64,000 nucleotides of DNA from the NCBI RefSeq assembly GCF_030056655.1, contig NZ_JASHIE010000017.1, positions 106,280-170,279 of the forward strand, given 5' to 3'. This DNA is from Flectobacillus rivi (GTDB lineage: Bacteria > Bacteroidota > Bacteroidia > Cytophagales > Spirosomataceae). Of the stretch, positions 43,748 to 52,409 are shown piece by piece. Every line of letters starts with the position of its first letter. The first letter of the stretch is position 1. A program made the position numbers and the translations under genes. A model generated the notes under the pieces. It ran no database searches. It was given only the letters and a program-made list of their open reading frames with translations, and was not told where the DNA came from.

Positions 43748-45802
43748 TCATTTTAGTTCATTTTCCAACCATGGCAATTGCTCTTGCAAAAAGCTTCGTT
43801 TTTCTTCAAAAAATACCTTCCATTCCATTTTTTCAAAGATTTGTATAGCCGTAAAAAGACTATTCAGCGCTTTTGTGTCATATTCGGGATTGCTGAAATA
43901 CACAAAAGTTCCATCCAAAAACGTTTGACATGATACTCGGTCTTCTGCTTCCCAATATGCCTGCCAACGCTCGACTTCGAGTAAGTGTTGAAGGGCTGAT
44001 TTAAGCTGTTTTTCAATTGGTAGAAAATCTTCGAAATACGTTATGATTTCCTCAAATGGTGTATTCACATGAGTAAACTGTAAGGCACCATATATTTGTT
44101 GAACTAACTCATAATTTTGCTCATGTAGCTGTTGGGTTTCTAGAAGTAATGATAATGCTGCTTCATATTGTTGTCCTTGCCCCTGCGCCGTGGCACGTTG
44201 AAAACTAAGCGCTGAAACCCTTTGTTCATGTTCAAATAAGGTTTTTGTACCAGTTTCTAAGGCTTTTTGTAGCTCTTCGAGTAGGTTATTTATCTCCGAT
44301 TGTGTTACTCTTTTATTGTCATATTCAATAAAATCTGGTATCTCTGGCGACGCAATCAGTTGCTGAAGTGTGTTGATATCATTATTCAAAATAGTTACAG
44401 CCTCTAACTTTTCGAATATCTCAGACGAAAATAGACTTTCTGGCTCAATATCTACATTTTTCAAAGCTTCTTCTATTGGAGCAGGGTGGCGCCAATCAAA
44501 ATATCCTTTATATGCGGGTGCATAGCTATTATGCGTTTTTTCTTCCTGTATTTTATCCACAAATTGTTCATAACTCACCACCTCTGTGGCTTTATCATAT
44601 TGTACCAACGCAAATAATTGTGCTGTTTGGTGTTGCAGTATATCTTGTGGGTTTTGTAATAAACGAATCGCTAAATCCTGATGCGCTTGTTGTTGGTGAA
44701 TATTGAGTTTGTGAAGATGTTGCACTCTTTCATTCATGCTTGGGTGAGTAGCCCATTTGTCTTCAACAACGAGTTTGGATTGGCTGATTTTATCAAACTT
44801 TTCCAAGGTTACTTGTGGTAAATCACGATTTAGTGGGACATCATTGATTTCGGCAATAGATTTCATTATCCAACTTTGCTGTGGATAAATATTGCTAGTA
44901 ATCTGTGCTTTACTGATATTTTTTTCATAAAAGTTCAAAACCGTATAATAGGCAGTATTCGCCAAGTCGATTCTTAAAAGAGCATTTGCCAGTGCATCTG
45001 ATCCTGCCACGTGAGCAGCAATGGCATCGGCATGAAACTCCATTTCGCGCGAAAGTTTGAGGTAATTTAGATTGATAAGTTTGTAGAAAAACTGAAGAAT
45101 TTTCTGAATACCAATAATGATATAAATCGCCACACGCACCCCCAAGGTAATAATCCAATGAAGATTAGCCCATTTGTCAATCAAAGACCCAAACGAATCA
45201 TTCTGAAATAAAAGGTTGTGAATGACCTGATTGGCATAATAGACATAGCTACCAATTTTCATGGATTTTTGAGAAAAATGCCCAAATTCGTGTGCAAGCA
45301 CCGCTTTGAGTTCATCTTGGGTCAGGCTATTCATCAGTCCAATACCGATTTGGAGATTCTTTTTAATCGGTAGAAACATACTCAAAAAGTTTGAGTCATA
45401 AAATACTGAAGCATTGACATCGGCGGTGAGATATACTTTTTTAGGAAAGCTCGTACCTACTTGCATGACAATTTCGTCGATGAGTGCAAAGAGTTGCGGC
45501 TGGTCGGTTCTCGTAATTTCGGTATAGCCATCGAGATTCGTTTTGTTTTTACTGAATACAAATTTTACCAGAAAAATCAAGACCAATATCCCAACGCTAA
45601 TGATGCCAGCTCCCAAAAGTATGGTCCAGATACTCACCTTTAGCGCCATTATACTTACTCCAAGTGTACTAAGTACCGCTGTTAAGCCAAGTGCAAGGAG
45701 AAACAAGGTGATATACACCACAATAAAAATAAAGATAGATATCGAGGCTTTTATGGCCGCATCTTTGAAGGTTTTTGAAGGAGGAACAACAATTGTACGC
45801 AT
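43748..45802 (-). CDS. Large M48-family membrane metallopeptidase
   Basis: A 684-residue protein with two N-terminal hydrophobic helices (about 18-45 and 52-83), an M48 catalytic domain with HEFGHFSQKSMKIG (HExxH at 171-175) and SREMEFHADAIAAHVAG (Glu ligand). A further hydrophobic segment lies near 205-240 and a long C-terminal helical region (about 400-684) of unclear function. HtpX-like enzymes degrade misfolded inner-membrane proteins. The C-terminal half is not part of HtpX and makes this a distinct architecture, similar to other long M48 proteins in Bacteroidota. Divergent from the DUF3857 trio. Confidence 0.87.
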   Translation of the reverse strand: MRTIVVPPSKTFKDAAIKASISIFIFIVVYITLFLLALGLTAVLSTLGVSIMALKVSIWTILLGAGIISVGILVLIFLVKFVFSKNKTNLDGYTEITRTDQPQLFALIDEIVMQVGTSFPKKVYLTADVNASVFYDSNFLSMFLPIKKNLQIGIGLMNSLTQDELKAVLAHEFGHFSQKSMKIGSYVYYANQVIHNLLFQNDSFGSLIDKWANLHWIITLGVRVAIYIIIGIQKILQFFYKLINLNYLKLSREMEFHADAIAAHVAGSDALANALLRIDLANTAYYTVLNFYEKNISKAQITSNIYPQQSWIMKSIAEINDVPLNRDLPQVTLEKFDKISQSKLVVEDKWATHPSMNERVQHLHKLNIHQQQAHQDLAIRLLQNPQDILQHQTAQLFALVQYDKATEVVSYEQFVDKIQEEKTHNSYAPAYKGYFDWRHPAPIEEALKNVDIEPESLFSSEIFEKLEAVTILNNDINTLQQLIASPEIPDFIEYDNKRVTQSEINNLLEELQKALETGTKTLFEHEQRVSALSFQRATAQGQGQQYEAALSLLLETQQLHEQNYELVQQIYGALQFTHVNTPFEEIITYFEDFLPIEKQLKSALQHLLEVERWQAYWEAEDRVSCQTFLDGTFVYFSNPEYDTKALNSLFTAIQIFEKMEWKVFFEEKRSFLQEQLPWLENELK

Positions 45803-46098
45803 GGTGAAACTATTGAGTTGGAACTAGATTTAGAGAAATACAATCAAATGAAGACTGTTACAAACATACTTTAATAATCAATAGAATAAACACTCCAGAA
45901 GCGTTTAAATATTAAACGTTAGGGTATTTTTTAATCTGTAAAAAATCTAAAAAAAAGTATATAAAATAAGCAAAAATATTTTTGATAAATAGCGCTAAAA
46001 GCCTCTTAATCAGAAATAGTAAATATTTCTATATAAATTGTTGCTGAAGTTTTTTATTTTCTCTAAAATTGAAATAATAAACTAACTTTTCATACAAA
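45803..46098. other. AT-rich divergent promoter region before the DUF3857 trio
   Basis: 296 bp, one of the most AT-rich gaps in the window, with A- and T-runs between about 45920 and 46080. It must hold promoters for the M48 gene (minus) and the DUF3857 genes (plus). I see no long dyad and no exact TAnnTTTG box. Confidence 0.5.
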
Positions 46099-48072
46099 AT
46101 GAATTATTTTTCTGCACTTAAGTTTAAGGTATTGCTAATTGCTTTAATCTTCAGTTTTAACGGCCTTTTGGCTCAGAAATCACCGATCAAATTTGGTGAT
46201 ATTCCCACATCAGACCTCGAAGCCAAAGTTTACTCGATTGACTCTTCTGCATCAGCAGTGATTCTTTGTGACTATGCAACCTTGACTTATGCCTACTATT
46301 CTTCTGGTCTAAAGACCATGTTTACCCACCATCGCCGTATCAAGATTTTAAAAAAATCTGGTTATGATTGGGCTACCTTCGAGACAATAACAAGAGGGGG
46401 AAATCAAGAATCTATTTCAGGAATCAAAGGGGCAACGTACCGTTTGGTGGGTGGTAAAGTTCAGGTTGACAAATTGGAAAAAACAGCCATTTTTGAGAAC
46501 AAATCTGACAAAAACTTTACTTCTCACAAGTTTACGCTACCCAATGTTCAGGAAGGTAGCGTAGTTGAGTTTACGTATCAAATCCAATCCAACTATGATA
46601 CCGAAATTCCTACGTGGCGTTTTCAGCATTCGATTCCTACGCTTTGGAGCGAGTATTGGGTAAATGCTCCTAATTTCTATATGTTTAGATTACATACGCA
46701 AGGGTATGAGCCTTTTGTCATTTCCAAACAAGAGCAATCGAGCCTCATGCTTGAAGGGTCTAGTTATGCAAGTACGGAATATCATTTAGCCGTAAAAGAT
46801 GCCCCTGCTATCAAAGAAGAGCCTTACACAACTACCATAGAAGACTTTACAGCTAAGATACAGTTCGAAATCGCGGCGTATGTACCACCCAATGGCATTA
46901 GTAAAAACTTTTCATTGACTTGGGAAAATTTGGATGCAGCATTATTGGGCTATGACTCGTTTGGTAAACTTGCCAAACCTGATGGCACCGTTAGAGATAT
47001 TGTACCTTTCCTAAAACGGACAGATTCAGATACTTTGGCGCATTTAAACAAAGTGCTTGATTACGTTCAAAAAGCAGTACTTTGGAACGGTGATGCAAGT
47101 ATGTATGGCTCGAATACTCGTAAAAAGGTATTGGAAAGTAAGCTAGGAAACTCCGCAGACTTAAATCTTTTGCTAGTAGCTATTTTGAAAGAACTCAAAT
47201 ACGAAGCCCAACCCCTGATTTTGAGTACTCGTAATCATGGTATGGTCAATGAGACACAGGTGTTGGAAAAGCGCTTTAATTATGTGGTAGCTGGCGTTTT
47301 GATGCCTAATCAGCAATGGTTGTTATTAGATGCCACCGATCCTATGTGTAAAGCAGGTAGCGTGCCATTTCGTTGTCTTAATCAGCAAGGAAGAATCGTA
47401 GCTTCGGGTACTGGAGAATGGGTTGAAATTACCCCGAAAGAAAAATATACTGCCGCTCAAAGCGTATTGGTCACCGTAAAAGCCAATGGCGATGCTGAGA
47501 TAAAGGGAGATTTACTTTTTCAAGGGTATGCAGCTATGGCTATGCGTAAAGTCTATCAGAAGGAAGGTGAAAAAGCTTTAGGTGAATACCTGAAAAAGGA
47601 ATATCCCAACCTTCAAATCAAATCCTTTAAAGTGACAGGTCAGAGCAAATATGAAGATGCTTTTACTATTTCTATTGATGCCGAAGTATCAGAAGCTGTC
47701 AATATCCTTGGCGAGCGTATGTATATCAAACCTAGCTTTGGCTTAATCGATACCGAAAACCCTTTTCACAATAAAGACCGCAAGTTTCCTGTCAACTTTG
47801 GGTATTTGCAGGACGACCTTTCTACCATTATGATCAATCTTCCTGAGGGCTATGTGGTAGAAGAATTGCCCAAATCAGTAAAAGCTGTTACGCCCGACAA
47901 AATGGTCAATTATACATATCAAATATTTGCCAATGGGAATCAGATTGCTTTTATGAACAAGCTATTTGTTAAGAAAACGTATTTCTATGCGGAGGAATAT
48001 CATGATTTGAGACAAGTCTTTGATTTGATAGAACAACGTAACCTCCAACAGATTGTGTTGAAGAAGAAGTAA
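46099..48072 (+). CDS. DUF3857 protein 1, transglutaminase-like fold with lost catalytic residues
   Basis: A 657-residue exported protein (signal about 1-25). The DUF3857 beta domain (about 60-270; FTHHRRIKILKKSGYDWAT, PNVQEGSVVEFTYQI) is followed by a transglutaminase-like core (about 310-420). Where active enzymes have a Cys after GD, this one has Ser352 in GNSADLN, and where they have His it has Tyr395 in RFNYVV; the Asp region LLDATDP is kept. It is therefore probably a pseudoenzyme. A C-terminal beta domain (about 450-650) completes it. The next paralogue begins 220 bp downstream with a hairpin in the gap. Confidence 0.87.
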   Translation: MNYFSALKFKVLLIALIFSFNGLLAQKSPIKFGDIPTSDLEAKVYSIDSSASAVILCDYATLTYAYYSSGLKTMFTHHRRIKILKKSGYDWATFETITRGGNQESISGIKGATYRLVGGKVQVDKLEKTAIFENKSDKNFTSHKFTLPNVQEGSVVEFTYQIQSNYDTEIPTWRFQHSIPTLWSEYWVNAPNFYMFRLHTQGYEPFVISKQEQSSLMLEGSSYASTEYHLAVKDAPAIKEEPYTTTIEDFTAKIQFEIAAYVPPNGISKNFSLTWENLDAALLGYDSFGKLAKPDGTVRDIVPFLKRTDSDTLAHLNKVLDYVQKAVLWNGDASMYGSNTRKKVLESKLGNSADLNLLLVAILKELKYEAQPLILSTRNHGMVNETQVLEKRFNYVVAGVLMPNQQWLLLDATDPMCKAGSVPFRCLNQQGRIVASGTGEWVEITPKEKYTAAQSVLVTVKANGDAEIKGDLLFQGYAAMAMRKVYQKEGEKALGEYLKKEYPNLQIKSFKVTGQSKYEDAFTISIDAEVSEAVNILGERMYIKPSFGLIDTENPFHNKDRKFPVNFGYLQDDLSTIMINLPEGYVVEELPKSVKAVTPDKMVNYTYQIFANGNQIAFMNKLFVKKTYFYAEEYHDLRQVFDLIEQRNLQQIVLKKK

Positions 48073-48120
48073 TAGATGTAACGATCCAAAAATTTGAAAA
48101 CGTCATTGCTGCTATTTTGA

Positions 48121-48148
48121 GGTCGTCTTTTCTCTTGAAAAGACGACC
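48121..48148 (+). terminator. Hairpin between DUF3857 genes 1 and 2
   Basis: A perfect 11-bp stem GGTCGTCTTTT/AAAAGACGACC with a 6-nt loop, 48 bp after the first stop. It has no classical T-run, so it may be a processing or stability hairpin rather than a full terminator. Confidence 0.5.
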
Positions 48149-48292
48149 AATTTGGCTATTAAAAAGTGGGAAAACTATGAGTTTTCTGCGATACGAGTTT
48201 ATGCTACTCTCGAAATGTCCTTTCTGTAATATCAAAATTGATTCTCATCAAACATATTCTTTCCTGAACAACCCAAATAAACCTTAACACTA

Positions 48293-50257
48293 ATGAAAAA
48301 AGTAACTATTTTACTACTAATGCTTTCAATGGCTTTTATGGCCAATGCCCAACAAGACTTGCCTAAGTTTCCACAAGTTACAGTTGAAGACCTGATTAAA
48401 AAAGTTTATCCCAAAGACTCTTCCGCTGAGGCTTATATCATGACCAATTATGGAAATGGCTGGGTGTATCAAAATTCAGAAGGTGGATATGAAATCGCCT
48501 ATCAGCATTTTATAAGAATTAAAATCTTGAAAAAAAGTGCTTTTGAACGTGCTACTAAGGCTCTCTACCTATATATCGACAGCAATCAGCAGGATATTGA
48601 ACTTGCAGAGGAGGTAAAAGGCAGAACGTATAATTTTAATAAAGACGTCATCGAAATTGATGAGCTTGAAGCAAAGGATATTTTTAAAACTAAATACAGT
48701 AAGTCCTTCGATAAAGTAAGTTTTACCTTGCCCAAAGTAAAAGAGGGCTCCATTATAGAATATTCCTATGTGATACGCTCTCCTTTTCCTTTCAAACCCA
48801 AAGATTGGGATTTTCAAACAGACATTCCTTGCGAGCGTAGTGAATATACTTTTGGAAGTCCAACCAATTTTGCCTATCGAATGTTGATGCAATATTGTGA
48901 AGGAAAACTTTCGGAAGAAAAATGTAATACCTCTGATAATTTTAGATCTTGTAGATGGCTAATGGTCGACATTCCTGCCATGAAACAAGAAAAGTATGTT
49001 GCTAATTTAGATGATTTCACTCGTAAACTTCACTTCGAATTAGCCGAATATATTGTACGAGGAATGGATACTGCCAAAAAGCTATCGATGGACTGGCCTG
49101 ACTTTGATAAACAATTACTCATGGATGATGATTTTGGTGGTCGAATAGGCAAAATATCAGCATTTGATGCTGTTGCTCAAAGTCTAAAAAGTCAGAAAAC
49201 AGATACCCTTGAGCTTGCCAAAGAGGTGTACAAATACGTTCAAAGTAATTTTACATGGGATGGAAATAAGCGCTTGTTTACTCAAAGTTCACTCAAAGAG
49301 GTATTCAATCGCAAAACGGGTTCTAGTTCAGAGCTTAATTTATTACTCATCTCATTGCTCCGTCAGGTTGGCATAGCTGCCAAGCCTGTGGTTATTAGCA
49401 CTCGTGACCATGGTCGAATTTGGAAGGATTATCCTATGATTTCGAGATTCAATTATACCTTGGCACAGGTAAATATTAATGGACAAAACGTACTGTTGGA
49501 TGTTACTGACAAAAATCTTCAATGGGGGCTATTGCCAGAGTATTGTATGGTTGGCGAAGGACGCCTGTTGATTTATAACAAATCTCAATGGATACCTATT
49601 CAAACTTCAGAGAAAAGTGGTACGAAAATTAACATGGAATTTACGTTTAGTCCCAACGAACCAGAGCTGGAAAGTCAAATTTCATACACAGGAGTAGGTT
49701 ACCAAGCTATTGATTATCGTTCGCAATACAATACACTAGGGAAAGAAAAATTTATCGAAAAATTACGTAATGGGTTTTCAAGTATCGACAAACCTAAGAT
49801 AGAACTCGAAGGGTTCATTAATGCTGATGCTGGGAGCCAACCCGTGATTATGATAACTGGTAAAAATACTGAAGGATATAATAAAGTTAATGGAAAAATA
49901 TACCTCAAAACAATTCCTTATGAAGGTACAACCGAGCATCCTTTTCCTAATGCCGACCGTTCATTTCCTGTTGACTTTACCTATCCAACCGAAGAAGTTA
50001 TTACTTGCAAATACATTATTCCTGAGGGATATAGCATTGCCGAACTTCCCAAGGGTATTCGGGCAGCTTTGCCGCAGGATGGAGGAAGATTCTATTTCTC
50101 TGTAACACAAGACCCCGCAGGAAAAGAGATCAACGTTACAAGCCAAATATTACTCAAAAAATCTATTTATAGTGCCGACGAATATCAGGCTATTCGTTCC
50201 CTTTATGACCATATTGTGGCTAAACACAACCAAATGATTGTTCTTCAAAAAAAATAA
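48293..50257 (+). CDS. DUF3857 protein 2, transglutaminase-like fold with lost catalytic residues
   Basis: A 654-residue exported protein (signal about 1-20, ending NAQ). Same order as the gene before it: DUF3857 beta domain (FIRIKILKKSAFERAT, PKVKEGSIIEYSYVI), a transglutaminase-like core and a C-terminal beta domain. At the catalytic Cys position it has Ser345 in TGSSSELNLLL, and at the His position Tyr388 in RFNYTL; LLDVTDKN keeps the Asp. It is clearly paralogous to its upstream neighbour across the whole length. It ends four bases before the ATG of the third gene, so these two are translated from one message. Confidence 0.87.
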   Translation: MKKVTILLLMLSMAFMANAQQDLPKFPQVTVEDLIKKVYPKDSSAEAYIMTNYGNGWVYQNSEGGYEIAYQHFIRIKILKKSAFERATKALYLYIDSNQQDIELAEEVKGRTYNFNKDVIEIDELEAKDIFKTKYSKSFDKVSFTLPKVKEGSIIEYSYVIRSPFPFKPKDWDFQTDIPCERSEYTFGSPTNFAYRMLMQYCEGKLSEEKCNTSDNFRSCRWLMVDIPAMKQEKYVANLDDFTRKLHFELAEYIVRGMDTAKKLSMDWPDFDKQLLMDDDFGGRIGKISAFDAVAQSLKSQKTDTLELAKEVYKYVQSNFTWDGNKRLFTQSSLKEVFNRKTGSSSELNLLLISLLRQVGIAAKPVVISTRDHGRIWKDYPMISRFNYTLAQVNINGQNVLLDVTDKNLQWGLLPEYCMVGEGRLLIYNKSQWIPIQTSEKSGTKINMEFTFSPNEPELESQISYTGVGYQAIDYRSQYNTLGKEKFIEKLRNGFSSIDKPKIELEGFINADAGSQPVIMITGKNTEGYNKVNGKIYLKTIPYEGTTEHPFPNADRSFPVDFTYPTEEVITCKYIIPEGYSIAELPKGIRAALPQDGGRFYFSVTQDPAGKEINVTSQILLKKSIYSADEYQAIRSLYDHIVAKHNQMIVLQKK

Positions 50258-50261
50258 TACT

Positions 50262-52178
50262 ATGATGTTTACTACACGATTGCTAAAAGTTTTATTACTA
50301 ATGTGCTTTGCTTATCCTATTGCAGCTCAAACAGTTGTTTGGAATGTACAAGGTATTCCTGATAAATTAAAGGAAAAGGCTCACGCAGTAATTCGTACAG
50401 ACGAAAATCTATTAATTGTAAAAAATGAAGGTTTTTTAACTAGAAAAAAACATACAGTTATTACAATTCTTGATGAAGAAGGGCTCAAATATGGGCATCT
50501 CTATATCGATTACAACAAACTTTCGAAAGTAACCGACCTCGAAGGCGTACTTTACGATGCTGCAGGCAATAAGCTTCGTAAGCTCAAAAAAGAGGAAATA
50601 AACGACATAGGTAACGTATCAGAAACCAATCTCTTCGATGATTATCGTTATAAATCGGTACAATTCAACTATGCGAACTTTCCATTTACGGTAGAGTATT
50701 CCTACGAAGTGTCCGATAAGAGAATGGCTTACTATGAATCATGGTTCCCTGGTGATGATACCGACGATGTGTCAGTACAAGCCAGTAGCTTACAAATAGA
50801 GATGCCTGCCAATATGCAATTACGATATAAGGAAATCAATGGCGTGGCATCGGTCGAAAAATCTCAGAATGGTGCTAATACGGTGTATAAATGGAAAGTT
50901 AGCAATCTCCCGATTAAGGCACATGAGCCTTATGCTCCTGCTTGGTCTGAGCGTGGCCCGGGTGTTTGGACAGCTCCTGCTACTTTTGAAATGGATGGAT
51001 ACAAAGGTGATTTTTCTTCTTGGCAAAAAGTTGGAGAGTTTGATAATTTGCTCAACAAAGGAAGAGAAACGCTACCTCCTAGAGTAGTGAATGAAATCCA
51101 GACACTGGTCAAGGGAGAAACATCACAAGAGGCTAAGGTCAAAAAGGTATATGAATATTTACAACAGCATACCCGATATATCAGTATTCAGCTGGGTATT
51201 GGTGGCTTACAACCTTTCGAGGCATCTTTAGTAGCCGAAAAAGGATATGGAGACTGTAAGGCACTAAGTTTTTTTACAAAAGCTATGTTGAAAACTATTG
51301 GTGTCGAGTCGCATTATGCTTCGATAAAAGCAGGGGAAGCGACCGCCGATATTCTGACGGACTTTCCAGCACAACAATTCAACCACGTGATTTTGTGTGT
51401 GCCTATGCCCAAAGATACCATTTGGCTTGAATGTACTTCTCAGACGAATCCTTTTGGGTATTTATCCAATTTTACTGCCAACCGTCATACTCTTTTGGCT
51501 ACACCTACTGGAGGCGTATTGGTCAAAACACCTGCTTTGTCTGCAAAAGACAATCAAGTTAGCCGAAAAGTCAAAATGGAATTAGGTGCTGATGGTTCAG
51601 CAAAGGCAAAAATTGATGCTAATTTCAAAGGTATCTTCTATGACGATGTCGTTGGTTTAATTCATGAAAATAATCAGGAAAAGACAACGACCTCTCTTTT
51701 AAAGAGCTTTTATTTGGGCAATGCACATTTGAGTAAAATTGCATTACAAGAAAATAGAGATAAAATACCAAGTGTTCAAATTGCTTTTGATGCGGACTTG
51801 AAGAAATTAACCTCCCCAAGTGGATCGAGATTATTTGTGACTCCATCCATTTTTTACAAAGAAGATGGTGTACCATCATCAGGCTCTGAGCCTCGCACAA
51901 TGGATGTTGAGCTATTTAATAATATCTCCTATAATGACGAGATAGAAATTCAACTACCAACTTATCAGGCTGTGGAGGCGTTGCCAACTGATGTAAGCTT
52001 CACCTCAAAATTTGGAACCTTCCAAGTAAAGTACCAATTACAAGGTACTAAGTTGTTGTTGACTCGTAAGTTTACACGCAATAATGGAAAATATAAGGCC
52101 AATGACTTCGCTGAATTAATAGATTTTTACAAAAAAATCTCAAAAGCCGACCGAGCGCAGATGGTTTTGAAGTTATAA
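50262..52178 (+). CDS. DUF3857 protein 3 with intact transglutaminase-type active site
   Basis: About 638 residues from the ATG at 50262; the frame extends back to 50238 inside the previous gene, but the later ATG follows that gene's stop by four bases and begins the signal peptide. The DUF3857 domain (about 50-220) is followed by a transglutaminase core with EKGYGDCKALSFF (Cys332), QFNHVILCV (His375) and TIWLECTSQTNPFGY (Glu390 in the acidic position). This member is therefore likely catalytically competent, as a cysteine protease or acyl transferase acting in the periplasm. A strong terminator follows. Confidence 0.88.
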   Translation: MMFTTRLLKVLLLMCFAYPIAAQTVVWNVQGIPDKLKEKAHAVIRTDENLLIVKNEGFLTRKKHTVITILDEEGLKYGHLYIDYNKLSKVTDLEGVLYDAAGNKLRKLKKEEINDIGNVSETNLFDDYRYKSVQFNYANFPFTVEYSYEVSDKRMAYYESWFPGDDTDDVSVQASSLQIEMPANMQLRYKEINGVASVEKSQNGANTVYKWKVSNLPIKAHEPYAPAWSERGPGVWTAPATFEMDGYKGDFSSWQKVGEFDNLLNKGRETLPPRVVNEIQTLVKGETSQEAKVKKVYEYLQQHTRYISIQLGIGGLQPFEASLVAEKGYGDCKALSFFTKAMLKTIGVESHYASIKAGEATADILTDFPAQQFNHVILCVPMPKDTIWLECTSQTNPFGYLSNFTANRHTLLATPTGGVLVKTPALSAKDNQVSRKVKMELGADGSAKAKIDANFKGIFYDDVVGLIHENNQEKTTTSLLKSFYLGNAHLSKIALQENRDKIPSVQIAFDADLKKLTSPSGSRLFVTPSIFYKEDGVPSSGSEPRTMDVELFNNISYNDEIEIQLPTYQAVEALPTDVSFTSKFGTFQVKYQLQGTKLLLTRKFTRNNGKYKANDFAELIDFYKKISKADRAQMVLKL

Positions 52179-52205
52179 AAACCCCTGAATAATCCCTTAA
52201 TGACC

Positions 52206-52246
52206 AACTCCGTAAGTTTTTCAAGGACTTACGGAGTTTTTGTTTT
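52206..52246 (+). terminator. Terminator of the DUF3857 operon
   Basis: An 11-bp stem AACTCCGTAAG (52206-52216) with its complement at 52228-52238, an 11-nt loop, then TTTTTGTTTT. Confidence 0.88.
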
Positions 52247-52277
52247 AATCAAGCAAGTACAAAAAGCGTAAAACTTG

Positions 52278-52368
52278 TAACTTTGCGCTCTCAATTACAA
52301 ATACGGAAAAACAACAACTCATAATATCATTACTCAGGTGCTAAAGCACTTTCCCAATACTTGAGTAA
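52278..52368 (+). promoter_or_regulatory. pheT promoter box and structured leader
   Basis: TAACTTTG at 52278-52285 fits the -7 consensus TAnnTTTG; no clear -33 TTTG is seen at the right spacing. The leader that follows (to 52409) contains a two-part hairpin: outer TTACTCA (52330-52336) with TGAGTAA (52362-52368), enclosing GTGCT-AA-AGCAC (52338-52349). Confidence 0.45.
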
Positions 52369-52409
52369 ACAAGATTGCACTAGCAAGGTATTATCTAATT
52401 TTATACACA

